This document shows positions 13,201 through 22,886 of a stretch of 64,000 nt of DNA, one piece after another. Under the pieces are notes generated by a model. That model was not told where the DNA came from, made no database searches, and saw nothing but the letters and a program-made list of their open reading frames with translations. Each line of letters starts with the position of its first letter. The first letter of the stretch is position 1. The position numbers were made by a program, and so were the translations under genes. The DNA comes from Diplonema papillatum. Lineage: Eukaryota; Euglenozoa; Diplonemea; Diplonemida; Diplonemidae. The stretch covers positions 1 to 64,000 of the forward strand of contig JAPJBO010000858.1 of assembly GCA_030068145.1 (NCBI GenBank), written 5' to 3'.

Positions 13201-14066
13201 CGAGTTTCGGCTCACAGCCAGTTCCCTCGGGCGGCAACCATAAGGGAGAGAGAGCGCAGACACAATCCATCTTAAAAAGGAAGCCTCTGTAAACCCCAGA
13301 CCGTTCGGAGCGTCCCTGCAGAGCAAGTATCCATTTCTTGGGTTAACCTCAGAAATCTCTGTAAACCCCTGACCACAGTTTGGCGTGCGTAAAAAAAAAC
13401 GCTGCGCTCTGCCCTCATTTCTTGGCGAACCTCTCAGAAGCCTCTGTAAACTCCAGAAACTTTGGCGTTCCTGCAGAGCAAGTAGCCAGTTCTTGGGTGA
13501 CCTCTGAAACCTCTGTGAACCCTGGCCACAGTTTATTAGCGTGTGTGAAAAACGTGTACTATCTCTCTGCTGCCCATCATTTCTTGGGCGAACCTAAGAA
13601 GCCTCTGAAAACACCAGTCAGGTTAGCGTGTCTGAAGCAAGTAGCCATTTCTTGGGAACCTCGGAAACCTGTGCAAACCCCTGACCACAGTTTGGCGTGT
13701 GTGAAAAAACGCGTACTATCACTCTGCTACCCATCATTTCTTGGGCGAAACGAAGAAGCCTCTGAAACTCCAGTCAGGTTGGCGTGTCTGAAGCAAGTAG
13801 CCATTTCTTGGGAACCTCGGAAACCTGTGCAAACCCCTGACCACAGTTTGGCGTGCCTGAAGAACATGTACGAGCAGCACGCATCCCGGGTGCGCGAGCT
13901 TGCGGCTCTCATCACCGCCCGCGAGAAAAAGTCGAAGCAGGCGCCGACCATCTGCGCGGTCTGCAGCATGACAGTTTCGCTGCCCTTCTGCGCCCTGACG
14001 GGAGCTCGCCACGAGTCGGCGAAGCCGGCGGAGCTTGCCGAGTGCGCGGAACCCGTTGAGAATTAG
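7278..14066 (+). CDS. CCCH zinc-finger protein, five exons (363 aa)
   Basis: Model: join 7278-7499, 9018-9312, 11161-11453, 12788-12849, 13847-14066, which is 1092 nt, in frame throughout. Donors read GTATGC, GTTTGC, GTATGC and GTATGG; acceptors end ACAG, CCAG, GCAG and ACAG; junction phases are 0, 1, 0 and 2. Exon 1 begins at an ATG and is acidic. Exon 2 is a Ser/Pro-rich linker. Exon 3 has the module NWDDVRTRNGVKVLRCRVC (residues 186-204), then a CCCH finger C218-x8-C227-x4-C232-x3-H236, a typical RNA-binding finger spacing. Exon 4 is Lys-rich. Exon 5 has a helical stretch and a CxxC pair (C327, C330), then a stop. Known of the family: CCCH fingers usually bind RNA, so an mRNA-regulatory role is inferred. 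Uncertain: whether a non-coding exon lies upstream, and the exact last acceptor, because that acceptor is repeated in the preceding intron. Confidence 0.8.
7563..7743 (+). repeat. Retroposon copy, 3'-conserved family, in intron 1
   Basis: Resembles 10960-11130. Its last part (from 7668) starts GTAAGAGAACCCATTC, carries the GGAGACCCTAAAA...CCCGGAAT core, and ends at the family tail ACTCTAA. Confidence 0.75.
8040..8412. repeat. 21-bp minisatellite
   Basis: About 13 copies of a 21-bp unit, AAAGTCTTTATTCGCGCCC plus two bases, with degenerate edges. Because 21 is a multiple of three, all frames stay open on both strands, so the long open frames here are artefacts. It lies in intron 1 of the zinc-finger gene. 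Confidence 0.9.
8628..8946 (+). repeat. Long retroposon copy in intron 1
   Basis: About 95% identical by eye to 26160-26483 over some 320 bp, from the GAGCTATTCTACACTCT block to the shared 3' tail AACTATAACTCTAA. It ends about 70 bp before the acceptor of exon 2. Confidence 0.85.
9385..9890 (+). repeat. Minisatellite, ~60-90-bp units
   Basis: Five or six diverged copies built on CTACGTGTAGAGAATACC, CAGTGCGTATGTCCTC and GGTACTGCTACGTGCACC. It lies in intron 2 of the zinc-finger gene. Confidence 0.85.
9984..10140 (-). pseudogene. Acidic coding-like fragment, unknown
   Basis: On the minus strand an open stretch reads SSEDDLDVGEDDDDKLVIQ, then a hydrophobic/aromatic tail ending SSGCQNLP and a stop. 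Composition looks protein-like. It lies antisense within intron 2 of the zinc-finger gene. I do not recognise it; it may be a gene relic carried by a repeat. Confidence 0.3.
10330..10524 (+). pseudogene. Coding-like fragment, unknown
   Basis: An open stretch whose latter part (RKMRVPAKWERYRKEAPDW, ending PLFNVY then stop) looks like the C-terminus of a real protein. No acceptor or partner exon could be paired with it, and it lies inside intron 2 of the zinc-finger gene. It is probably a relic of a mobile element or duplicated gene. Confidence 0.3.
10568..10617 (+). repeat. Truncated retroposon 3' end
   Basis: Only the terminal ~50 bp of the 3'-conserved family: GGAGACTTTAAAACCCCCGG, then AAGCGAACTCCACTCTAA. 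Confidence 0.75.
10677..10893 (+). mobile_element. ~215-bp element with inverted ends (copy 1)
   Basis: Starts AAATACTCGAGGGACTGCC. The reverse complement of its other side reads about AAATGCTTGAGGAGGCTTGCC, so the ends are imperfect ~20-bp inverted repeats, followed outside by ACAAAGCAGGCGCTT. There is no coding capacity. At least eight relatives lie in this window. Confidence 0.8.
10905..11130 (+). repeat. Retroposon copy before exon 3
   Basis: Shares the CTTGTAGAACGTGG...GGTGTCGGTCAC block with 8628-8946 and the GGACATGGCTAGCC block with 7563-7743, and ends in AAGCGAACTTTAACTCTAA, 30 bp before the acceptor of the zinc-finger exon. Confidence 0.8.
11473..12668. mobile_element. ~1.2-kb element with ~110-bp terminal inverted repeats
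   Basis: The left arm (about 11475-11586) and right arm (about 12555-12668) are near-identical inverted copies starting TTGTGTCTAGCAAATGC. A single arm also lies at 53401-53518. The interior (~970 bp) has no recognisable transposase. The element fills almost all of intron 3 (11454-12787) of the zinc-finger gene. No clear target duplication was found. It is probably a non-autonomous DNA transposon. Confidence 0.8.
12704..12753 (+). repeat. 24-bp direct repeat, two copies
   Basis: Two copies of AAGTAGCTCGTGTCTTTCCT plus four bases, just before exon 4. Confidence 0.85.
13270..13846 (+). repeat. ~155-bp tandem repeats carrying copies of the last acceptor
   Basis: Four diverged units, each holding CTCTGTAAAC or CTGTGCAAAC, then CCCTGACCACAGTTTGGCGT. 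The final unit runs into exon 5 of the zinc-finger gene, so sequence spanning the true 3' splice site also occurs upstream at about 13370, 13525 and 13690. Confidence 0.8.
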
Positions 14067-14099
14067 CGGCACCCTGGCGCAAGCTGCTTGGGGACACAA

Positions 14100-15140
14100 C
14101 TGGCGTCTAGGTAAGTCTCCTGGAATGGGGTATCCACAGAGGGTGGGAGTCCCGTATTTCCTCGACGAGCCATCGTTGGTTGACTCCACGAGTTGCTAGC
14201 ACGAGTCGCTCAGGGTGGGCAGAAGCTCGTTTCCTGTCTCGGTGGGTGGTGCCGTCGACAGAAGCACGTGTGCACTGCAATGCTGAAATCATTGACGAGG
14301 CTTGGCACATGCGAAAGGGATCCGCGGATGAAGGAGACATCTTGCAAGGGCTCAAGATGCTTTTTACCCGTTTCGCAACGGTGGTTATGAAGGGACTTCG
14401 AGACTTCGGGGTCTTCGGTGCGGCAGTCCCCAGCCCCTTCGGCAGAAGCGCGCGTGTGCGCTGCAAGCCATTCAGTTCGTCATTGAAGAGAAATGCCATC
14501 GACAAACGCACGTGTGCACTGCACTGCTGATGACACCGTCATCACAAAAGCACGTGAGCGCTGCATGGCTGAAACCAACGCCATCGACAGCGTCGCGTGT
14601 GTGTCGCACGTGTTGAATTGTTGAACGACTTCGTTACTTACCCGTGGCATCACGCGTGTGCTGGGTTTAGAAAGTTTAGCAGAAAGGTCAAGCAAAAATT
14701 CCGAGACGGTCATGGGCTCCCCTGTTCCCTGGACCGCCGAATGGACTCGCGCGCTCGCTAAATTCTGCCCTACGCCGATAGAGTCATGAACGTGGAGGAT
14801 GTTTGTGTGTGGCACGTTCATCCACTCCCGGCATTGGATGGATGTGCACAACGCTTGGATTGTTGAACGTTACACCGACAGAGTCGCGCGTGCACTGGTT
14901 GGTGAATGTCCCATCGCAAACCGTCGCGCGTGACCTGGATGTGACTGTTTTACAACATCGTGGGTGTCGTGGCGGCAAAGACAGCGACTCAATCGGATGC
15001 ATTTGGATTGGTGCATGTGCAAAACGCCATCAGCAGCCGCGTGAGCTCCGTTGTCCTGCAGCGAGCGTTTTTACCCAACGGAAGTTTACTCGAGTCTTCT
15101 TCCGGCAGCAAGCGCTCCTTTGCCACGATCAAAAGGCGGC
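14100..15140. repeat. Degenerate repeats, no gene
   Basis: Loosely repeated ~50-60-bp segments containing GCACGTGTGCACTGCA and CATCGACAGxGTCGCG, at irregular spacing. No supported exon was found. Confidence 0.5.
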
Positions 15141-15344
15141 GAGGGCTTACGCTCCGTTTTCGGTCTCATTTTATTTCCGCACTAGATGTTCAAACCATGT
15201 AATCCAGTCAAAGAAGGGAACACCAGAAGCATTGCTAAACCAAGAAGGAAGACATAACGATTTTGTCGAGTAGGGTGCTGGGGAGACACGCTTGTGTCGG
15301 TCCTGTGATGTGCACGGGACCACCCCCCTTCCCTTTGCGGTCTT

Positions 15345-15425
15345 GCAGCACAGCGGGCTGCGGGCTCGGTCTGCAGCACTGCGGGCTGCGGGTACGTTCT
15401 GTAGCACTGCGGGCTGCAGCTGATA
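15345..15425 (-). repeat. ~26-bp minisatellite next to a coiled-coil-like frame
   Basis: Three units of CCCGCAGTGCTGCAGA plus about 10 bases (minus strand). Just upstream on the same strand (15420-15490) an open stretch reads MLQNQLKEKDELIRQLRAAL, a heptad-like coiled coil. It could be a captured exon inside element A, or chance. Confidence 0.4.
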
Positions 15426-15699
15426 AGTTGATAAGGCAGCCCTCAGCTGCCGTATCAACTCGTCCTTCTCCTTCAGCTGATTTTGCAACATCGCCGACTT
15501 TCGGTGGCATGGTTCCCCCCTTTAAATTTGTAGCGGAAAATAAAAGGAAGAGCAAAACCCTTTTTGTTTGGATAATAAAATCCACACACAAAAAGCTCGC
15601 TGGCTCGGTTTTTGCTTCTTCAGAAAAATTACGCGTGGTTCACATGTGGACGCTCAAGGTTCGAGGGGGAAAACCCCCGTTCCCCCCCCTATGTGCGGC

Positions 15700-15932
15700 C
15701 ACTGCTCCCGCTAAAGAAAAAGTGCGAGGAGTTCCTCAAAAGGCTGGAAAAAGAAGGAGAGGAATTCCTCATCTTTTCCCCGTTGGTACCGTTCCCCGGA
15801 CCCCTTTGGAAGACTCGGGTGCCCCCCTGCAAACAGAAGCTAGTAGCCTGCACCAAACGCGGGGGCGGGAAGAAAAAGCCCAACCCAGGTTTTTGGGTTT
15901 CCTCAGTAAAAGTGAGGTTAGCGGGAGCACTG
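15700..15932. mobile_element. 233-bp MITE, hAT-like, nested in element A
   Basis: Terminal inverted repeats CACTGCTCCCGCTAA and TTAGCGGGAGCACTG (14 of 15 matching), flanked by perfect 8-bp direct repeats TGTGCGGC at 15692-15699 and 15933-15940. The 8-bp duplication is typical of hAT transposons. Element B lacks this insertion at the matching site. The open frame inside it is not taken as a gene. Confidence 0.85.
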
Positions 15933-16604
15933 TGTGCGGCTGCAAAAAATAGCGTCACTACTGCGACACCTGGCTGTGCGTTCGCCACTTGGCTACTTGT
16001 CAGACCGACCGGGCCGGGCCTCCGGGAAAAATCCACCTGTGGATCCACACGTGGAAAGACACGTGGGGGAAAAAAGAATTCGATATAATTAACGTGTGGA
16101 ACCCCACACGTTCCACTCGTGGAGCGTAAGCCCTGGTTGGCAGCATAAACGTAGTGCCCAGCTTCAAGCAGGGGAATCCATATGTGCACAAACAAAGAAT
16201 GCCGGCTGCCGACATGTTTGCCTTTGGAATATTGCCGTACTGCGGGGGAGTTGTGGCAAATACGAAAGTCGTTGCCACGAAGTCCAAGAATACTTGATGG
16301 TGAAGAAAGAAGCCTCAGAGAACGCTTGGAGCGCCGACAACGAAAAAGAAAACAAATAACGCTAAAAGCAACCCGCAATACAGAAGAAGCAGGCGAGCAT
16401 CGTTTTCCTTGTTTCCAACACTGTACTGCTGGGAAAACAAAGGCTTACGCATGAAATAATCTAAACGAAGCCAACGAAAAACGTGCTAGTGCAAGAAAAC
16501 CTGTACCAGCTTGAGAAATCTTTTCCCCCTGTCGTATTTCCACCATCATCAATCCTCACTTGGTGTCGCTCGCATGATGCTTCGGTGTATCAGTGCTTCG
16601 AAGA

Positions 16605-16924
16605 CAGGGCTATAGAGCTTACGCTCCACGTGTGGAACGTGTGGATTTCGTTTTTTTTTTTTTCCCCCACGTGTGCTTCCACGTGTAGATCCATCTATTT
16701 TTTCTCCACATGTGCTTGCCACAGGTTGGTCCACATGCAGGGGAGTCTAGGCCCACATGGCGCCAAAACTGCACAGCCAGGTGTCGCCAAGCCCAGTAGT
16801 GACGCTACTACTTTTTTTTGCCCGCCGCACATAGGGGGAAAGGTCTTTTCCCCCTCGAACCTTAAGCGTCCACATGTGGACCGCACGTATTTTCACTGAG
16901 GCCGAAAACGGAGCGTAAGCCCTG
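16605..16924. mobile_element. TIR element B (~320 bp)
   Basis: Ends CAGGGC...GCTTACGCTCC and GGAGCGTAAGCCCTG. Inverted relative to element A and lacking A's insertions. Flanks TTCGAAGA and AGCGAAGA match at 6 of 8 bases, a possible target duplication. No coding capacity. The 470 bp between A and B has no supported gene. Confidence 0.75.
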
Positions 16925-17129
16925 AGCGAAGATACGGTATCGGGTAGTGATGGGGGGCGAAGACGTGTTCGTAAGGATACTTCCACGTTGGCCAAGATTG
17001 TGGCTAACGTGACCAACACCAGGGTCACATTAACTAATAATGCAGTTGTGTGCGCCGCCGTGTGCGTACATTGTCAACGAATATGCTTCGTGTAGAGGAG
17101 GGCGCCAGTTGCAAAATCACAAGGAACCG

Positions 17130-17590
17130 GAACCGCGCTCTACCAGCGCCCCTCCGACGCAATGTTGTCCCTGGGTCTTGAGCCTGAACGCATTTCGGTG
17201 AAGCACAGGCGACGCACTGAAATCCATCTGGAGCCAAACACGAAGAGAAGAAGAAAAAGGGCGCTCCTCGGTCAAAGCTTGAGTCGGAGGCAGTACAGTC
17301 CGTCCGCTCTGCCCTGCGGCTGACCGTCTCGACAAGCTTGTGTTCAGCGCGAGCGCCAAGCCCCAAAGTGCGCCACGCCTTGATGCTTTAGTTTGGGAAA
17401 TCGGTAGCCACTTGACCCGTAGGCCCGTGGCTCTGCAGTACCGCCTAACACGTGAAGCTTGGCTCCCGTGTAGCAGGCTTTCCCTGGCACCCTGGGTCTT
17501 GAGCCTGAAAAGCATTTCGGTGAAGCACAGGCGACACACTGTAATCCATCTGGAGAAAACCACGAAAATAACCCGAAGCGACTCAGTCCA
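17130..17590 (-). pseudogene. Coding-like dispersed repeat, partner of 23960-24200
   Basis: The minus strand reads GKACYTGAKLHVLGG...FPKLKHQGVAHFGAWRSR. The plus strand at 23990-24123 reads GKVCFTGATLTCP...FPKPKRQGVAHLGAWRLR. Similarity holds in one protein frame, as for a decayed coding repeat. A ~90-bp part (GGGTCTTGAGCCTGA...) is duplicated at 17165 and 17488. Family unknown. Confidence 0.45.
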
Positions 17591-18054
17591 GCTGAGTCAA
17601 AGACGCAGAAGGGAACCCGGAAGATATCCATCCACCGGGGTTAAGTACATGACATCTTCATTACTCCGCCTTGCTGACGACAAGAAGGCAGCCACCATCC
17701 TTGTTTCGGAGGTTTGTATGCCACGTTCTTGTTGCTAACGATTGTGGCTCTTCTTCTTTATTTGTTGCGAGTTGCAGCTCAACTATTCTTGGACAGCGCA
17801 GTGGCGATGGCAATGTGAACACATCAGGCAAGCCGGACTTCAAAAAAAAAAAAAAAAGCTCTCCCAAACAACTTCCGCCGGGAAAAGATAACCGGTCCAA
17901 TTACCGCCTTCGAGGTGGCAGTTTGACAGTTGTTGTCGTTGGGAAAAAAATGCATGCCTGTCATGGCAGCTCGCCGGTCAACTGTGTGTGTGTAGCACGT
18001 TTCCTCCCGAAACCTTACGTAGCGAAGTACGCAAGAACTCCGCACAAACTACGC
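17591..18054. other. No feature recognised
   Basis: Contains an A-run at 17841-17856; otherwise nothing supportable. Confidence 0.4.
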
Positions 18055-19790
18055 AGTGTGATGGACCTTTCTTCGGAGGGGACGCACTCAAAGTTCGACT
18101 TCTACGCGCAAATTACGCAGGAACTTCACAATACAGGGGCTACTTTCTTTACTCCATGTGCAGCAGTGGTGGCTGACTGAGCGAATTTGGTGCACCAGCT
18201 CAGTACTCAGCCTACTGGGCCCACCTACGTTCATCCCGCGTCGCCAGCCCTGCTTACCAGAAGTGGCCCACTTAGAACCAGGATCCTACGTCAGGGTTCA
18301 ATGAAGTAACCGAGCTCACGCCCACCCAAAGTTTGAGAATAGGCCGAGGAAGCGATTTCCCCAATGCCTCAAATCATTCGCTTTGCCTGCGTGCCAGGCC
18401 TGATCCCTAGCAGCAAATCGGCGTGAAGCCAGTACCACCGTCGAAATTTCCACTTCCACAAACCCCGCACAAACTACGTAAGAACTACGCAGGAACTACA
18501 CAAGTGTGATGGACCTTTCTACGGAGGGGACGCACTCAAAGTTCGACTTCTACGCGCAAATTACGCAGGAACTTCACAATACAGGGGCTACTTTCTATAC
18601 TCCATGTGCAGCAGTGGTGGCTGACTGAGCGAATTTGGTGCACCAGCTCAGTACTCAGCCTACTGGGCCCACCTACGTTCATCCCGCGTCGCCAGCCCTG
18701 CTTACCTGAAGCGGCCCACTTAGAACCAGGATCCTACGTCAGGGTTCAATGAAGTAACCGAGCTCACGCCCACCCAAAGTTTGAGAATAGGCCGAGGAAG
18801 CGACTTCCCCAATGCCTCAAATCACTCGCTTTGCCTGCGTGCCAGGCCTGATCCCTAGCAGCAAATCGGCGTGAAGCCAGTACCACCGTCGAAATTTTCC
18901 ACTGCGGCGATAAAGTCCAGCGCCACTTATGAAATGTAGCCTCGCCGTTCCACAAACCCCGCACAAACTACGTAAGAACTACGCAGGAACTACACAAGTG
19001 TGATGGACCTTTCTTCGGAGGGGACGCACTCAAAGTTCGACTTCTACGCGCAAATTACGCAGGAACTTCACAATACAGGGGCTACTTTCTATACTCCATG
19101 TGCAGCAGTGGTGGCTGACTGAGCGAATTTGGTGCACCAGCTCAGTACTCAGCCTACTGGGCCCACCTACGTTCATCCCGCGTCGCCAGCCCTGCTTACC
19201 AGAAGCGGCCCACTTAGAACCAGGATCCTACGTCAGGGCTCAATGAAGTAACCGAGCTCACGCCCACCCAAAGTTTGAGAATAGGCCGAGGAAGCGATTT
19301 CCCCAATGCCTCAAATCATTCGCTTTGCCTGCGTGCCAGGCCTGATCCCTAGCAGCAAATCGGCGTGAAGCCAGTACCACCGTCGAAGTTTTCCACTGCG
19401 GCGATAAAGTCCAGCGCCACTTATGGAATGTAGCCTCGCCGTTCCACAAACCCCGCACAAACTACGTAAGAACTACGCAGGAACTACACAAGTGTGATGG
19501 ACCTTTCTTCGGAGGGGCTCACGCACTCAAAGATCGACTTATACGCAGGTGGCACAAAACGTAGGAGCCCGTGCGGCAGGGAGTGGAGACGAGGTGATGC
19601 AAGACGAAGGGGAAGCGCGAAGCCCCCAGCCCGGACGGACCAACAAGACGCAGGACCAGGCGACCAAAAGAAGGAGGGGGACGCGACCCAGAGACCCGGG
19701 CTAAGTAGCTTGGAACTAGTGTGATGGACCTTTCTTCGGAGGGGCTCACGCACTCAAAGATCGACTTATACGCAGGAACTACGCAATACG
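18055..19790. repeat. Tandem array of a ~495-bp unit
   Basis: Units start at GTGTGATGGACCTTTC near 18055, 18504, 18999 and 19492, with lengths of about 449, 495 and 493 bp. The first lacks ~45 bp near its end. The fourth is replaced after ~60 bp by unrelated sequence, and the marker returns at 19719. Units differ by only a few percent, so the array is young. No gene recognised. Confidence 0.93.
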
Positions 19791-19884
19791 GGGGTTTCCG
19801 GGGAACCTTCTTCCCGACTTTCTTGAACATATTCAGGCGGTCGACGGTCGATTGAAAATCCACAAGTAAACGCTAAAAATAATA

Positions 19885-20012
19885 GGCGTGTGTTGGTTTG
19901 TACGTGCTGGGGGGAGGATTAGCCTGCTAGTGAATGATAGTGAGTGAATATGATCGTTCGGCTCTAATCTTCTCCCAAACACGCTGCCAGCGTCCTCTTT
20001 CGTGTTTACAAT
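19885..20012 (+). repeat. Dispersed repeat, partner of 6695-6830
   Basis: Second copy of that repeat, differing by a ~15-bp insertion (GTTCGGCTCTAATC). Confidence 0.75.
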
Positions 20013-21236
20013 GCATTGGTCAGTGATTTATAAGGGGGGTCTTACGTGGGGGTAACCCCCACGCTCCAAAAAAAAAAAAAGAAAACTGTCGGGGGGCCGC
20101 CGTGAGTGGCCAGCACTGGGGGACCAGCCACTGAAGGGGGGAGCCAGCTTGCTTGTTCTTGGCGTCCACTTTCAGTGGAATGAGCCAGTCAGCGGACTTC
20201 GTTGACTCTTTTGAGGGAGTACTTGGTTGTGGCTATGCAAATGTGCGCCCTACGCAGCTCAAGTTTGCAAGAGCTTCGTTATACTTTGATACAGCAGCAG
20301 CTGTCCTTACAAGAAGAACCCTGCTTGTTGCACATCCAGTGCACCTTTTTGAGGCTAGTATTGTAGGCCTGTAGCACCCCGTTTGCAGCTTACGTTGTTT
20401 TAACTTGAAGTTCCCTGCCGTACACTTGACACGCCTTTTCCTTTATGATCGAGACACGAACGAGACACAATTTGGCTGTGCTGGGCTGCGCTAGGCCACT
20501 GGGGGGTGCAGCTCCGCAACCACACTGAGAAAACACTTTCTCGGTAAAAAGTTAACCACCCCCACAGGCATGTGGAGGAATAGAGAGGACCCAGCTTTCC
20601 ATATAAACCCCTGGCATTGGTACCACGAAAAAAAAAAAGACTGTCACGCTAAAAATTCCTTGCTATAATTCCTTGCTGCACGTTGATTGTAGCACCCCAC
20701 CCGTATTGCAATATAGTTACGGATATTTAACCTGCGCAAATCATAAGCAGCACCACAAATTCACGAAAAGAGACGGTCATACGGTACCAAGAAGACAGGC
20801 AGTCACCTACTGCGGCACCATACTGAGGAGGGCCTACCGAAAGTAAGGTATGTGGACAATGGCCGAAACCACCAATGACCAACAGCTAAGGTACCCACCG
20901 ATCCTCTTACCTCGTGTAACCGCCACTCTTATGACACTCAGAGCGCAAAGGATACCTTCCCAGAACGACGAAGGTCACCCGGATACTTTAAAACCCCGCA
21001 GTTTCAAGGCACCGGGATCTTCCTGACGAGCACGCAACCCGGTGAACATAATCAAGAGTCGAAGATTAGCGTCAGAATTTCCTGGCTTTTCACGCCGTAG
21101 CAGAACGACCACAGCCTACCCAATCCCAAACACCCCCTGAACGCGTTAGGGGACTTCGCAAGGTTTTACAACGGAGTGACACATCACCCGAAACGAGCGG
21201 CACCCTCTCACTTTTCTCAACCCCCTTCACCCAAGC
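20013..21236. other. Intergenic, no gene recognised
   Basis: Short A-runs (20069, 20627) and, at 20985-21015, a weak copy of the retroposon core (GGATACTTTAAAACCCCGC). No exon supported. Confidence 0.5.
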
Positions 21237-21790
21237 CTCTACGGTCAACCGGAGACTTTAAAATACCGACCTTCTAATCCACTAATAACGCAAAAAACAG
21301 CGCGTTCTGTTATCGAAACGATGCAAATGCCATCCCTGCAGGGAACATTTTCCCGGACCTCTTGCACTTGCTGCTCACGGCTGCGGGAGTCGGGATTGTC
21401 CGGCGTTTGGGTGTGTCCGTGCTGGCGTTTCCTTGTCTTCAGACTTCTTTCGGGGCCTCCTGCCTCCTTTGAAGTAAGCACAAAGCAGCCCCTGGAGTAT
21501 TTTTTGCAAACCCGTCAAGTCAACCGGAGACTTTAAAATGCCGACCTTCTAATCCACGAATAGCGCTAAAAACAGCGCGTTCTGTTATCGAAACGATGCA
21601 AATGCCATCCCTGCAGGGAACATTTTTCCCGGACCTCTTGCACTTGCTGCTCACGGCTGCGGGAGTCGGGATTGTCCGGCGTTCTCCGCTGAGTGTGTCC
21701 GTGCTGGCGTTTCCTTGTCCTCAGACTTCTTTCGGGGCCTCCTAGCCTCCTTTGAAGTAAGCACAAAGCAGCGCCTGGAGTATTTCTTGC
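21237..21790. repeat. ~285-bp direct tandem duplication
   Basis: Two units, starting at about 21237 and 21523, with near-identical content. Each begins with the core CCGGAGACTTTAAAAT and ends in a diverged end of the ~215-bp element (AAGCACAAAGCAGC, then CCTGGAGTATTT). Confidence 0.9.
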
Positions 21791-22805
21791 GAAACTGAAT
21801 CAAATACAGCTGAAAGCAGCAAGCGCCGGCACCGAAAGAATTGCGTCGCTCTGCTCTGTTACGTCTCAACGCGTCCACACAATAAAAGACATACAAGTGA
21901 ACTTTCACTCTAATAAACGCCAAAAAAAAATAGAGCACCCCCGAAGTGCCCCCCGAAGTGGTCTAGAAAGAACCGAACCCGGGAAAGGGGGAGCAGAGGT
22001 CTTTTTTTCGACTTTCTCTTTGGCGGGGGACGAGTATCACCACAGCGTTTCTCCCAGAGCTGCATTTTTCCGCGCGCTCTTGCACTCCTGGCTTTGCGGC
22101 TGGCTGGTTTATCAGTAGTGGGTTCAGAACCGGTTGGCATTCGACAAGAATGTCTTCATTAATCAAGAACGAGAGCGTGGGGATTCAAGATGATCAGATA
22201 CCGTCGTAGTCCAGATCAGTACCGCCTGTCGGCACGTAGCGTTCCAAGCACGTCTTACAACCCCTTCATGTCCTTCGGTTCCCATTCAATTGGTGCATCA
22301 AAGCACCCCTCCCTTTTCCCATTCGATGCTTGGGAATGCAGCCGTGTCTCGAACTCCCTACGTTCGAGGCCGTTTTTTTGCAATGTGCGCCTTGGAACTG
22401 CAATCGGACCGGTGTTCTCTTACTTGCTTTGCGTTTTACTCTGCGCCTTGGAACATGTCCACGTATTTCCTGTGCGCATAGTCGGCGCGGTCTTTTTAGT
22501 GCTAGCAATCTTGCGGGGTTTTCTTCAATTTTATTGTGCAGGAAAAGGAAGGAAGCAGTGGGAAGCCGGTACCACCGACGGCTGCACTCCTTAAAAGAAA
22601 AGAGAACGGACGGAAAGCAGAACCACCACCCACAGGAAGGATACCAAGAAACGTCGAAAGGCACCAGACTGTACATCTACCCCGGTTGATTGTCGGCAAC
22701 ACAAAAAAAAAAAAAAAAACAGGTCCGAATATCACTTTTCTGCAGGGGGAGGTCGCAAAATTTCTTCCATCACTATTTTTCTTCTGTATAACATACTTTG
22801 CATCC
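21791..22805. other. Intergenic, no gene recognised
   Basis: Contains a GAACTTTCACTCTAATAAA tail-like motif near 21898, a block near 22500-22545 (CTTGCGGGG...TATTGTGCAGG) shared with 59107-59150, and a long A-run at 22702-22718. No exon supported. Confidence 0.4.
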
Positions 22806-22886
22806 TGGCAGAGTCTGGCTGAGTCTCGCCAGAGTCCAGCCTGAGTCTGGCGACTCAGGCTGGACTCAGACAAACTCAGGCTGGGC
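22806..22886. repeat. GAGTC/GACTC foldback cluster
   Basis: Direct and inverted copies of CTGAGTC and GACTCAGG that can fold into a hairpin. A related cluster with the same right side (GGACTCAGxCAAACTCAGGC) lies at 43667-43755. Confidence 0.75.

Larger units (their letters stand above)
15143..16135. mobile_element. TIR element A (GGGCTTACGCTCC ends), with insertions
   Basis: The left end is GGGCTTACGCTCCGTTTTCG and the right end is the reverse complement of CAGGGCTTACGCTCC. Compared with element B (16605-16924), both share the internal blocks CACATGTGGACGCT and CTGGCTGTGCG. A is enlarged by two insertions: about 15170-15617 and the small element at 15700-15932. The short 5' CAGGG end is hAT-like, but no transposase is present. 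Confidence 0.75.

Noticed and set aside
15720-15890. Captured host exon (KKKCEEFLKRLEKEGEEFL)
   Set aside because: Lies wholly inside a 233-bp MITE with TIRs and target duplication; openness is likely chance.
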